Positions 56,424-64,000 of a stretch of DNA of 64,000 nucleotides are shown piece after piece. This stretch comes from Corynebacterium halotolerans YIM 70093 = DSM 44683 (lineage in GTDB: Bacteria; Actinomycetota; Actinomycetes; Mycobacteriales; Mycobacteriaceae): contig NC_020302.1 in the NCBI RefSeq assembly GCF_000341345.1, positions 1,654,075-1,718,074 of the forward strand, in the 5' to 3' direction. Position numbers and translations under genes: made by a program. Below the pieces are notes generated by a model. That model was not told the DNA's origin and made no database searches. It saw only the letters and a program-made list of their open reading frames with translations. Within the stretch, counting starts at the first letter, position 1, and each line of letters opens with the position of its first letter.

Positions 56424-56895
56424 TCAGAACACCACCGCCGACGTCCCCGCCGAGGTCACCCTCGACCGGATCATCACGGTCATGGACGGTTTCGACATCG
56501 AGCTGACGCGCCACGAGAACCATGACGTGGCCACCGCGAACCTCAACGGCACCCCCGTGACCTTCGCGCTGCTCGGCTCCGTCTTCATCGTCCGCGCCGA
56601 CTCCGTCACCGATCAGAAGCTCTCCGACGGGGATCCGACGCTGTACCTGGCGGCCAATCAGGTCAACTGCGTGAGCTTCGGCGCCCGCGCCGCCGTGGTG
56701 GACCGGGCCGAGCAGCTCGTCGTCCGCACCGAGCGCGACGTCCTGGTCGCCGCGGGCATGACCGACCCGCAGCTGACGGCCTCCCTGCGTTCCGCCGTGG
56801 ACGGGGTGCTCGCTGCGCAGGACGGCATGCTCGCCGCCGCCCAGAAGCTGCAGGCGGTGCGCGCCGCCCACGAGGACGAGGCTGCCCAGAACTAG
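56413..56895 (+). CDS. YbjN-domain protein, second of an overlapping pair
   Basis: 160 residues. VTLDRIITVMDGFDIELTRH and LSDGDPTLYLAANQVNCVSF match the YbjN fold, while the C-terminal ~35 residues form an Ala-rich amphipathic helix (LAAQDGMLAAAQKLQAVRAA) that could be a coiled coil. GGAGGAG just before the ATG lies inside the first YbjN gene, whose end it overlaps. Convergent with the PPK2 gene. Confidence 0.8.
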   Translation: MSTDQNTTADVPAEVTLDRIITVMDGFDIELTRHENHDVATANLNGTPVTFALLGSVFIVRADSVTDQKLSDGDPTLYLAANQVNCVSFGARAAVVDRAEQLVVRTERDVLVAAGMTDPQLTASLRSAVDGVLAAQDGMLAAAQKLQAVRAAHEDEAAQN

Positions 56896-56913
56896 CATCC
56901 CGCGGCCTCTGCG

Positions 56914-57762
56914 TCAGCTCTCGGCGAGGCGCCGGCGCTCCTCCTCGACATCGAAGTGGGGCTCGGGCCAGTCCATGTCAAAGCTGCGCAGTGCGTCCAG
57001 CAGCAGGTGTTTGACCACCATGCGGGCGTAGTCCTTGTTGTCGCCGGGGACGCAGTACCAGGGGGCGGCGTCCGTGGAGGTGCGCGTCATCGCGATCTCG
57101 AAGGCCTCCATGTACTCGTCCCACAGCAGGCGCTGGGTGATGTCGTCGGGGTCGTACTTCCAGTGCTTGTCGCGCCGTTCGAGGCGTTCCGCCAGGTTCT
57201 CCCGCTGGAATTCCTTCGAGATGTGCAGCATCACCTTGACGATGCGGACGTGGCGTTCGGCCAGCCCGTTCTCGAAGTCGACGATCGCGCCGTACCGACG
57301 CTCGATCTCGTCCGCGGGGCTGAGCTGCTGCACGCGGTGGACGAGCACGTCCTCGTAGTGGGAACGGTCGAAGACCACGATGCGCCCCGGCTCCGGCTCG
57401 TGTTGGCGGATCCGCCAGAGGAAGTCGTGCGCCTGCTCCTGCTCGGTGGGGCGGCCGAAGGCGACGGTGTCGACGCCCTGCGGGCTGAACACCTTGAAGA
57501 CCTTGCGGATGACCCCGCCCTTGCCCGAGGTGTCCATCCCCTGCAGGATCAGCAGCACCGCCCCGGTGTGGTCCTCCCGCAGGGCGTTGGCGTGCAGCAT
57601 TCTCTGCAGATCCTTGAGCTCGTCGTCGGGCCCGTCGAACGCCCTGTCCAGTTTCTTCTCCCCACCCGTGAATCCGGGGGTCGAGGCCGGGTCGACGTCG
57701 CGGAGGCGGAAACCCTCCCCGACCCTGAGTGCGAGTGCGTCCTTGACCGTGAAATCGCTCAT
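56914..57762 (-). CDS. ppk2: Polyphosphate kinase 2 family protein
   Basis: 282 residues of the single-domain PPK2 type that moves phosphate between polyphosphate and nucleotides. Walker A: LILQGMDTSGKGGVIRKVF; lid/Walker B region: VVFDRSHYEDVLVHRVQQL; PWYCVPGDNKDYARMVV near the end. Class (NDP versus AMP specificity) cannot be assigned safely by eye. The ATG at 57762 lies 6 nt from TACCAT, suggesting leaderless transcription. Confidence 0.92.
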   Translation of the reverse strand: MSDFTVKDALALRVGEGFRLRDVDPASTPGFTGGEKKLDRAFDGPDDELKDLQRMLHANALREDHTGAVLLILQGMDTSGKGGVIRKVFKVFSPQGVDTVAFGRPTEQEQAHDFLWRIRQHEPEPGRIVVFDRSHYEDVLVHRVQQLSPADEIERRYGAIVDFENGLAERHVRIVKVMLHISKEFQRENLAERLERRDKHWKYDPDDITQRLLWDEYMEAFEIAMTRTSTDAAPWYCVPGDNKDYARMVVKHLLLDALRSFDMDWPEPHFDVEEERRRLAES

Positions 57763-57768
57763 GCCCCG

Positions 57769-57774
57769 ATGGTA
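57769..57774 (-). promoter_or_regulatory. -10 element of leaderless ppk2 promoter
   Basis: TACCAT on the minus strand, 6 nt before the ATG at 57762. Confidence 0.4.
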
Positions 57775-57804
57775 GGGAAATCCGCGGGCTGGCCGCAGGG
57801 ACGA

Positions 57805-57842
57805 CGACGCCCTCCCCGCCGTCACAGGTGGGGAGGGCGTCG
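57805..57842 (-). terminator. Terminator of the efp-nusB run
   Basis: 13-bp perfect stem (CGACGCCCTCCCC at 57805-57817 with its complement at 57830-57842), 13 nt beyond the nusB stop. Confidence 0.8.
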
Positions 57843-57855
57843 AGGCACCGGGGTG

Positions 57856-58536
57856 CTAGACCCGGTTCTCGCCTTCCGGCAGCTCCGGAACATCCGCGGG
57901 ATCCGCGTCGGTGGGCTCCGGCGACGCGTCGGCGGTCTGCGGGGTCTCGGGGGCCTGGGGGGCCTCCGGCAGCTCCGCGACATCGGCGGGCTCCGCTTCC
58001 GAATCGGCGACAGTCTCCGGCGTGGCCGTCTGCAGCGGGTTGCCCTCCGCGGAGGACTGCGCGACGTCGTCGAGCACGGCGTGGATGTAGGGCGGCGCGA
58101 CGTTGTTGGAGTACTCGCTGGCCAGCTCAACGCCCTCGACGACGGCGGTCGCCTTCGGGACGTCCGGGTTGTGCAGCAGTTCCCACACGGCGACACGCAG
58201 GATCGCGCGGTCGACGGCCGGCAGCCGGTGCAGCTCCCAGTCCACGGAGAGGTAGCGCTCGATGGTCTCGTCGATGCCGTCGAGTTCCTCGGCCGCCCCG
58301 GAGATGATCGTCCGGGTGTAGTCGGCGATGGGGGCGACGGCGGCGTCGGGCTGGCGGGCCAGCTCGACGCGGTCCTCGACGATCGCAACCGGGTCGACGT
58401 CGCGGGCCTCGGCCTCGAAGAGGATGTCCACCGCGCGGCGGCGGGCGCGGTAGCGGGCCCCGTGGCGGCGGAAGTCCCGCTGGGACTTCGCGTCCCGGCC
58501 GGCCGGGGTGTGCTGGGTGTCAGGTGTGTGGCTCAC
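57856..58536 (-). CDS. nusB: Transcription antitermination protein NusB, with acidic tail
   Basis: 226 residues; the first ~150 are a normal NusB domain ([60 protein letters not shown]) that binds the boxA RNA of ribosomal operons. The remaining ~70 residues form a Pro/Glu/Ala-rich, acidic, probably disordered tail, longer than the ~140-160-residue E. coli form. GTG start, 12 nt after efp. Confidence 0.93.
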   Translation of the reverse strand: MSHTPDTQHTPAGRDAKSQRDFRRHGARYRARRRAVDILFEAEARDVDPVAIVEDRVELARQPDAAVAPIADYTRTIISGAAEELDGIDETIERYLSVDWELHRLPAVDRAILRVAVWELLHNPDVPKATAVVEGVELASEYSNNVAPPYIHAVLDDVAQSSAEGNPLQTATPETVADSEAEPADVAELPEAPQAPETPQTADASPEPTDADPADVPELPEGENRV

Positions 58537-58548
58537 AGTGCGATTCTG

Positions 58549-59112
58549 CTAGTTGGAGACTCGGGAGAGGTACGAGCCGGAACGGGTGTCGACCTTGACG
58601 ACGTTGCCGGTCTCGATGAACAGCGGGACCTGGATCTCAGCGCCGGTCTCGAGGGTGGCGGGCTTGGAACCGCCGGTGGAGCGGTCGCCCTGCAGGCCCG
58701 GATCGGTGTGCTCGATCTTCAGATCCACGGAGACCGGGAGTTCGGCGAAGAGCGCCTCGCCCTCGTGGAAGGAGACCTGGACCTGCATGTTCTCCAGGAG
58801 GAAAGCGGCGGCGTCGCCGAACTTCTCCGGGGAGAGCTCGACCTGCTCGTAGTTCTTGTCGTCCATGACCACGTAGGCGGAGCCGTCGTTGTACAGGTAG
58901 GTCATGTCACGGCGGTCGACGGTGGCGGTCTCGACCTTCACGCCGGCGTTCCAGGTCTTGTCGATGGTCTTGCCGGAGACGACGTCCTTGAGCTTGGTGC
59001 GCACGAAGGCGGGGCCCTTGCCCGGCTTCACGTGCTGGAACTCGACGATCTGCTGCAGCTTGCCGTCGACCTTGAGCACAAGGCCGTTCTTGAAATCGGC
59101 GGTGGTTGCCAC
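58549..59112 (-). CDS. efp: Elongation factor P
   Basis: 187 residues, three beta-barrel domains. Relieves ribosome stalling at prolines. The modification-loop region is [40 protein letters not shown] and the C-terminal [20 protein letters not shown] are canonical. Located between pepQ and nusB, the order shared by most actinobacteria. AGGGAGT before the ATG. Confidence 0.97.
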   Translation of the reverse strand: MATTADFKNGLVLKVDGKLQQIVEFQHVKPGKGPAFVRTKLKDVVSGKTIDKTWNAGVKVETATVDRRDMTYLYNDGSAYVVMDDKNYEQVELSPEKFGDAAAFLLENMQVQVSFHEGEALFAELPVSVDLKIEHTDPGLQGDRSTGGSKPATLETGAEIQVPLFIETGNVVKVDTRSGSYLSRVSN

Positions 59113-59160
59113 GAAAGTACTCCCTCGGGGTAGTGGACCTGGGTCTTCAACTGCACCAGA

Positions 59161-60252
59161 CTACACCACCCGTAGCTCCTTGCCGACAGGGGTGATGATC
59201 TGCGGCGCACCCGCGGTGATCAGCAGGGTGTCCTCGATGCGCACGCCCCCACGCTCCGGGATGTAGATGCCGGGCTCAATGGTCAGGGTCATGTCCTCGG
59301 CGAGATCGCCGGCGCCCACGCGCGACGCGGACGGGCCCTCGTGCACCTCCAGACCGATGCCGTGGCCGGTGGAGTGCACGAAGTACTCACCGTAGCCGGC
59401 CTCCTCGATGATCGCCCGGGCCGCGCGGTCGACCTCGACGAGCGGGGTACCCGGGGTGGCCGCCGCGATGCCCGCGAGCTGGGCGCGCAGCACGACGTCG
59501 TAGATCTCGCGCACGAAGTCGCCGGCCTCCCCCATGACCACCGTGCGGGTCATGTCGGAGTTGAAACCACGGGCATGCGCCCCGAAGTCGATGGTGACGG
59601 GATCACCGCCCTTGATGACGCGGTCACCGGCCGAGTGGTGGGGCTTGGCGGAGTTCGGGCCGGAGGCGACGATCGTGTCGAAGCTGGTCCGCTCCGCGCC
59701 GAGCAGACGCATGCGGTACTCGAGGTCGGCGGCGACGTCGCGCTCCGTGCGTCCGACGGCCAGCTCACCGGCGTCGAGCAGCTCCTCGAAGGCGCGGCAG
59801 GCCAGCGCGGCCACCTCGGTCAGACGTTCACGCTCGACCGGATCCTTGCGCAGGCGGATGTCCTCGATCACACCGGTGACCGGCACCAGCGTGACGTCCT
59901 CCCGGCAGGCCTCCCGCAGCTGCTCCAGCTGGGCGACGCTGACATAGTCGGCCTCGAAGCCGATGCGGCGGGGACCTTCGATGCGCCCGAGCAGCGCCTC
60001 CGCGCAGGGCCGGGCGATGACGGCCTCGATGTCCGGCACCTCCTCGGCGATCTGCGTGCGGTAGCGGCCGTCGGTGGCGATCTCGGCGGTGAGATCCTTG
60101 GCCAGGACGAGCGCTGCGTTGGAGCCGGAGAACCCTGACAGGTAGCGGACGTGGATCAGGTTCGTGACCAGCATCGCGTCAATGCGCTGCCCGGCCAGAC
60201 GGGCCGACAGGGCGCGCCGGCGCGTCAGGAAACGAGTGTCCGCATAAGCCAT
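59161..60252 (-). CDS. pepQ: Xaa-Pro aminopeptidase/dipeptidase (M24B)
   Basis: 363 residues with the creatinase fold. All five metal ligands are visible: Asp in TIDFGAHARGFNSDMTRTV, His in HSTGHGIGLEVHEGPS, Glu in LTIEPGIYIPERGG and the final Glu in VRIEDTLLIT. Cleaves peptides next to proline in the cytoplasm. Next to efp, the elongation factor for proline-rich proteins. The ATG has GGAGG about 4-9 nt upstream. Confidence 0.94.
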   Translation of the reverse strand: MAYADTRFLTRRRALSARLAGQRIDAMLVTNLIHVRYLSGFSGSNAALVLAKDLTAEIATDGRYRTQIAEEVPDIEAVIARPCAEALLGRIEGPRRIGFEADYVSVAQLEQLREACREDVTLVPVTGVIEDIRLRKDPVERERLTEVAALACRAFEELLDAGELAVGRTERDVAADLEYRMRLLGAERTSFDTIVASGPNSAKPHHSAGDRVIKGGDPVTIDFGAHARGFNSDMTRTVVMGEAGDFVREIYDVVLRAQLAGIAAATPGTPLVEVDRAARAIIEEAGYGEYFVHSTGHGIGLEVHEGPSASRVGAGDLAEDMTLTIEPGIYIPERGGVRIEDTLLITAGAPQIITPVGKELRVV

Positions 60253-60441
60253 GGAAAACCTCCGGTTGGTCGTGACGGCGTCCGTCCCCGGCGTCTGCCA
60301 TGGACGGCCTGCGACGCCTCGGGAGAGGGACCTGAATGCGCCCAGCCTATCCTCAACCGGACCGGGGGATGGGCCGAACCCCGCTGATACGGAGGTGGTG
60401 TCGGGGGTAGCGGGGGCGCTGCTCCCGACTCCTACCGGCTC

Positions 60442-60873
60442 CTACCGCTCGGCGAAATACTCGAGCGCCAGCAGGTAGCCGCGCACCCCGAGGCCGGCGA
60501 TGACGCCGCGGGCGATCGGCGAGAGATAGCTGTGGCCACGGAAGGCCTCGCGGGCGTGCACGTTCGAGATGTGCACCTCGACGAAGCCGGGGCCGTCGGC
60601 GACCTCGGCCAGGGCGTCGCGCAGGGCGACGGAGGTGTGGGTGAAACCGCCGGGGTTGATGATCACGGCCCAGCCGTGGTCGGCGGCCTCGTGCGCCCAG
60701 TCGAGCAGATCACCCTCATGGTTGGACTGGCGGCACTCGACGTCGACGCCCAGGCCGGAGGCACGTTCGGCGATCATCGCCTCGACGTCGGCGAGCGTCG
60801 TGGAGCCGTAGACCTCCGGCTGGCGCCTGCCCAGGCGGTTGAGATTGGGCCCGTTGATGACGAGGACCTTCAT
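60442..60873 (-). CDS. aroQ: 3-dehydroquinate dehydratase, type II
   Basis: 143 residues. Third shikimate step. [20 protein letters not shown] contains the catalytic Arg and Tyr region, [16 protein letters not shown] and [20 protein letters not shown] (catalytic His) follow. It is 4 nt after aroB. Confidence 0.97.
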   Translation of the reverse strand: MKVLVINGPNLNRLGRRQPEVYGSTTLADVEAMIAERASGLGVDVECRQSNHEGDLLDWAHEAADHGWAVIINPGGFTHTSVALRDALAEVADGPGFVEVHISNVHAREAFRGHSYLSPIARGVIAGLGVRGYLLALEYFAER

Positions 60874-60877
60874 GGCG

Positions 60878-61954
60878 TCAGTTCCCTTCTGCGATGGCGT
60901 CGTAGGCGGCGGCCAGCTCCTCGCGGGAGGGGCCCTCCAGGCGGGTGGTCTCCCCCGCCCCGGTCAGCGCGACGAAACGGATGTGGCCGTCGCGGTTCTT
61001 CTTGTCGCGGGTCATACCGGCGTAGAGCTCGTCGAAGTGGCCGGCCGGGTAGCTGGTGGGCAGACCGATGGCGTCGAGGATGCGGCGGTGGCGCTCGACC
61101 AGATCCGCGTCGATGAGGCCGCGCGCCTGCGCGAGACGGGCGATGAACATCATGCCGACGGCCACCGCACTGCCGTGACGCCAGCGGAAGTTCTCGCGCA
61201 ACTCGACGGCGTGGCCGAAGGTGTGGCCGTAGTTGAGGATCTCGCGCAGGCCGGACTCCCTGAGGTCCTGGCCGACCACGTTCGCCTTTACGGTCACGGA
61301 ACGCGCGATCAGCTCGGGCAGGTGGCCGTCGACCCGCAGGCAGGCGGCCGGGTCGGACTCGTAGCGGTCCAGGATGACCGTGTCGGAGATGAACCCGGTC
61401 TTGATGATCTCGGCGGATCCGGCGACCAGTTCCTCGGTGGGCAGAGTGGGCAGCCGGTCGAGGTCGATGAACACCGAGTCGGGTTCGTGGAACGCACCGA
61501 CGAGGTTCTTGCCCGCAGCGGTGTTGATGCCGGTCTTGCCGCCCACGGCGGCGTCGACCATGGCCAGCAGCGTGGTGGGTACCTGGATGACCTTCACCCC
61601 GCGCATCCACGCGGCGGCGACGAAACCGGCCAGGTCGGTGACGGCGCCGCCGCCGAGACCGACGACGATGTCACGGCGGCCGAAGGTGGCCAGGCCGAGG
61701 GTGTCCCACAGTTTGCCTGCGACCTCGAGGGTCTTGCCGGCCTCGGCGTCGGGGACGTCGAGCAGGTGCACGGTCAGGCCCCGGGCCTCGAGCGCCTCGG
61801 CCAGCTCGCGGGCGGGCTGGACCAGCGTGGGCTGGTGGATGAGGGCGACCTGGGCCGCTCCGGTGTCCGCGGCACGGTCGGCGACGGCGTCGTTGAGACC
61901 GTGGTCGATGGTCACGTCGTAGGGGCTGGGTCCGTTCACCCGGATCGTGGTCAC
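60878..61954 (-). CDS. aroB: 3-dehydroquinate synthase
   Basis: 358 residues; zinc- and NAD-dependent cyclisation of [24 protein letters not shown] is the NAD-binding motif, [19 protein letters not shown] the substrate region, [10 protein letters not shown] and [12 protein letters not shown] carry zinc ligands. GTG start preceded by AAGGAAAG. 47 nt after aroK. Confidence 0.97.
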   Translation of the reverse strand: MTTIRVNGPSPYDVTIDHGLNDAVADRAADTGAAQVALIHQPTLVQPARELAEALEARGLTVHLLDVPDAEAGKTLEVAGKLWDTLGLATFGRRDIVVGLGGGAVTDLAGFVAAAWMRGVKVIQVPTTLLAMVDAAVGGKTGINTAAGKNLVGAFHEPDSVFIDLDRLPTLPTEELVAGSAEIIKTGFISDTVILDRYESDPAACLRVDGHLPELIARSVTVKANVVGQDLRESGLREILNYGHTFGHAVELRENFRWRHGSAVAVGMMFIARLAQARGLIDADLVERHRRILDAIGLPTSYPAGHFDELYAGMTRDKKNRDGHIRFVALTGAGETTRLEGPSREELAAAYDAIAEGN

Positions 61955-62001
61955 GTGGGCTGCTTTCCTTTCACTGGCGGCGGGCTCCCGCCGGGCTCGT
62001 T

Positions 62002-62622
62002 CTACAGGGTGTCGAGGTAGCCCAGGACGTCGGCGACGACCTGCTGCGGGGTCCGTCCGTCGGTGCGCACCCGGTAGCCGGCGACCGCGCGGTAGAGCGG
62101 GGCACGGGTCTCGAGGAGCGTGCGGTAGTGGGCGGCGGGGTCCTCGGCGGCGAGCACGGGACGCGATGACTCGCCGGAGGTGCGGCGCACCCCCTCCTCC
62201 ACGGAGACGTCGATCCACACGACGTCATGCTGCGTGAGCAGCTGACGGGTGGACTCGGTGAGCACCGCTCCCCCGCCCAGGCTGACGATGCCGCCGGTGG
62301 CCAGGGCCGTGGCGACGTGGCGGGCCTCCAGCTCCCGGAAGGCGGGTTCACCGAGTTCGGTGAAGACCTCGCCGCAGGATTTCCCGGCCTCCTCCTCAAT
62401 GAGCCTGTCGGAGTCCACCAGCGGCAGGCTCAGGGCCCGGGCCAGCCGGCGGGCGATCGTCGACTTGCCGGCGCCGGGTGGGCCGACGAGCACCACTTTC
62501 GGGCGGGTGTGGCACACGGCGTGGCTGAGGTCCAGGTCCTCCGGGTGCGCCAGCTCCTCGCGGGCGTCCTGGATGGCCTGCTCGAGCCCGGCGTTCACGG
62601 TGGTGTCCTGCTCGTTACTCAT
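62002..62622 (-). CDS. aroK: Shikimate kinase
   Basis: 206 residues. P-loop [40 protein letters not shown] and [13 protein letters not shown] are the shikimate kinase signatures. The N-terminal ~40 residues before the P-loop domain are an Asp/Glu-rich extension beyond the ~170-residue norm. Its ATG overlaps the aroC stop by 8 nt, so it is translationally coupled to aroC. Confidence 0.96.
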   Translation of the reverse strand: MSNEQDTTVNAGLEQAIQDAREELAHPEDLDLSHAVCHTRPKVVLVGPPGAGKSTIARRLARALSLPLVDSDRLIEEEAGKSCGEVFTELGEPAFRELEARHVATALATGGIVSLGGGAVLTESTRQLLTQHDVVWIDVSVEEGVRRTSGESSRPVLAAEDPAAHYRTLLETRAPLYRAVAGYRVRTDGRTPQQVVADVLGYLDTL

Positions 62623-63856
62623 CGTTCTCCTCGGAGTCTCCCCCGTCGCTTCCCCCGAACCTGAGGCGTTCTGCGACGCGTTCCTGATAGGCGGCGATGT
62701 TGCGCTTCGTCTCGGCCAGCGAGTCACCGCCGAACTTGGTGAGCACGGCGCGCGCCAGGACCAGCGCGACCATCGCCTCAGCGACGACGCCCGCGGCGGG
62801 CACCGCGCAGACGTCGGAGCGCTGGTGGATGCCGGTGGCGGCGGAGCCGTCGGCCATGTCGACGGTCTTCAGTGCCCGCGGCACCGTGGAGATCGGTTTC
62901 ATGGCCGCGCGCACCCGCAGGGGCTGACCGTTGGTCATGCCGCCCTCGAGGCCGCCGGCGCGGTTGGACAGCCGCTCCAGGCCGTCGTCGCCGCGAACCA
63001 TCTCATCGTGGGCCTCGCTGCCCCGGCGGCGGGCCTCCTCGAATCCGTCACCCACCTCGACGCCCTTGATGGCCTGGATGCCCATCAGGGCGGCGGCCAG
63101 CTGGGCGTCGAGACGGTCGTCGCCGGAAATGTGGGAGCCCAGTCCGATGGGCAGTCCGTGGACGATGACCTCCACGATGCCGCCGAGGGTGTCGCCGGCC
63201 TTCTTGGCGGCCTCGATCTCGCCGATCATGGACTCCTCCGCCGCCTTGCCGAAGGCGCGGACCGGGGAGGCGTCGATGTCGCCGAGGTCGGCGAAGGTGG
63301 GGGCGGGCCCCTCGTAGGGCGCGGACGGGCCGATGGAGATGACGTGGGAGAGCACCTCGACGCCGAGGGCCTCACGCAGGAAGCTGCGGGCGACGGTCGC
63401 GGCGGCCACCCGCGCGGCGGTCTCGCGGGCGGAGGAACGCTCCAGGATCGGGCGGGCCTCATCGACGTCGTACTTGATCATGCCGGCGAAGTCCGCGTGG
63501 CCCGGGCGCGGACGGGTGAGCTTGGCGCCGCGACCGGAGGACATGGCGGCGGCTATCTCCTCGTCATTGAGGTCGACCGGCTCGGCGGACATGATGGTGG
63601 TCCACTTCGGCCACTCGGTGTTGCCGATCATGATCGAGATGGGGCTGCCCAGGGTCAGCCCGTGGCGGATGCCGGTCAGGAGGGTCAGTTCGTCGGCCTC
63701 GAACTTCATGCGGGCGCCGCGGCCGTAGCCGAGCCGGCGGCGGGCGAGCTGGTCCGAGATCTCCTCGCGGGTGACCGGGACGCCGGCGGGCATGTGTTCA
63801 AGGAGGGCGATCAGGGCCTGACCGTGGGATTCCCCTGCAGTAGTCCAACGAAGCAT
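62615..63856 (-). CDS. aroC: Chorismate synthase
   Basis: 413 residues. Final shikimate-pathway step, needing reduced [43 protein letters not shown] and [20 protein letters not shown] are signatures; the C-terminal ASP-rich end ([11 protein letters not shown]) is a short acidic tail. First of the aroC-aroK-aroB-aroQ run. Confidence 0.97.
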   Translation of the reverse strand: MLRWTTAGESHGQALIALLEHMPAGVPVTREEISDQLARRRLGYGRGARMKFEADELTLLTGIRHGLTLGSPISIMIGNTEWPKWTTIMSAEPVDLNDEEIAAAMSSGRGAKLTRPRPGHADFAGMIKYDVDEARPILERSSARETAARVAAATVARSFLREALGVEVLSHVISIGPSAPYEGPAPTFADLGDIDASPVRAFGKAAEESMIGEIEAAKKAGDTLGGIVEVIVHGLPIGLGSHISGDDRLDAQLAAALMGIQAIKGVEVGDGFEEARRRGSEAHDEMVRGDDGLERLSNRAGGLEGGMTNGQPLRVRAAMKPISTVPRALKTVDMADGSAATGIHQRSDVCAVPAAGVVAEAMVALVLARAVLTKFGGDSLAETKRNIAAYQERVAERLRFGGSDGGDSEENDE

Positions 63857-63915
63857 GCGGTCATTGTCTCATGACAGCGTGCGGGGGTGGGGATGAAGGC
63901 TCCGTTAATTGCGGT

Positions 63916-64000
63916 TCACGTCACCACGTCGGCCCCGAAGGCCACCGCGAGCGCCGTTGCCGCAACCATCGACGGCCCGTGCGGCAGGGCCTTCGAGCGG
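63916..64000 (-). CDS. Probable prepilin peptidase, C-terminal end
   Basis: The last 27 codons of a minus-strand gene that starts beyond the window: RSKALPHGPSMVAATALAVA then FGADVVT and a TGA. The KxLPHGP pattern is the C-terminal signature of A24 prepilin peptidases, and such a gene stands upstream of aroC in other corynebacteria. Family assignment rests on one short motif. Confidence 0.55.
   Translation of the reverse strand, partial: RSKALPHGPSMVAATALAVAFGADVVT

Noticed and set aside
60380..60440. Tandem CTCCTACCG units after aroQ
   Set aside because: Two imperfect 10-nt copies with no stable fold; not enough to call a terminator or a repeat.

Overview
The window is a high-GC, gene-dense piece of an actinobacterial chromosome. 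Gene content, gene order and protein sequences point to the genus Corynebacterium: the tkt-tal-zwf-opcA-pgl block, the gap-pgk-tpiA-ppc-secG block, mihF, an actinobacterial helicase-less PriA, and an exact TAGAC-N6-GTCTA McbR-type operator in front of metK. Species cannot be told from the sequence alone. No rRNA, tRNA, CRISPR array, insertion sequence or prophage was seen.

Layout. 1-2.7 kb: heme A/heme O synthesis (ctaA, ctaB) with a quinone oxidoreductase between them. 3.0-9.6 kb: pentose phosphate operon on the plus strand. 9.9-16.2 kb: secG and the lower glycolysis/anaplerosis genes (ppc, tpiA, pgk, gap) on the minus strand. 16.6-21.9 kb: whiA-yvcK-rapZ-uvrC. 21.9-26.6 kb: a PH-domain membrane protein, the riboflavin genes ribH-ribBA-ribE-ribD, and rpe. 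26.8-31.2 kb: an accessory stretch with a five-helix membrane protein, an EchA6-like crotonase lacking catalytic glutamates, an FAD monooxygenase and a divergent PucR-type regulator. 31.3-42.6 kb: translation and cofactor housekeeping (rsmB, fmt, def, nnr, priA, metK, coaBC) interrupted by a formamidase and a small membrane protein. 42.7-44.2 kb: a small island with a broken membrane-protein gene and a PACE-family efflux gene, bracketed by two copies of a dispersed palindrome. 44.2-54.1 kb: rpoZ, gmk, mihF and the pyrimidine operon pyrR-pyrB-pyrC-carA-carB-pyrF. 54.3-57.8 kb: a TIGR01777-type epimerase, two overlapping YbjN genes and a PPK2 kinase. 57.9-64 kb: nusB, efp, pepQ and the shikimate genes aroQ-aroB-aroK-aroC, with the tail of a prepilin peptidase at the edge.

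Most of the window is conserved core metabolism, and genes of one pathway are packed with 1-11 nt overlaps or short gaps that suggest translational coupling. The items most worth a second look are the dispersed 16-bp palindrome (perfect core at three sites, one degenerate copy), the PACE gene it brackets, the divergent monooxygenase/PucR pair with a perfect inverted repeat over the promoter, a PyrR-type RNA hairpin before the pyrR Shine-Dalgarno, the degenerate active sites of Nnr and of the crotonase, and a recurring leaderless promoter layout (TANNNT, 6-8 nt, start codon) at eight genes.
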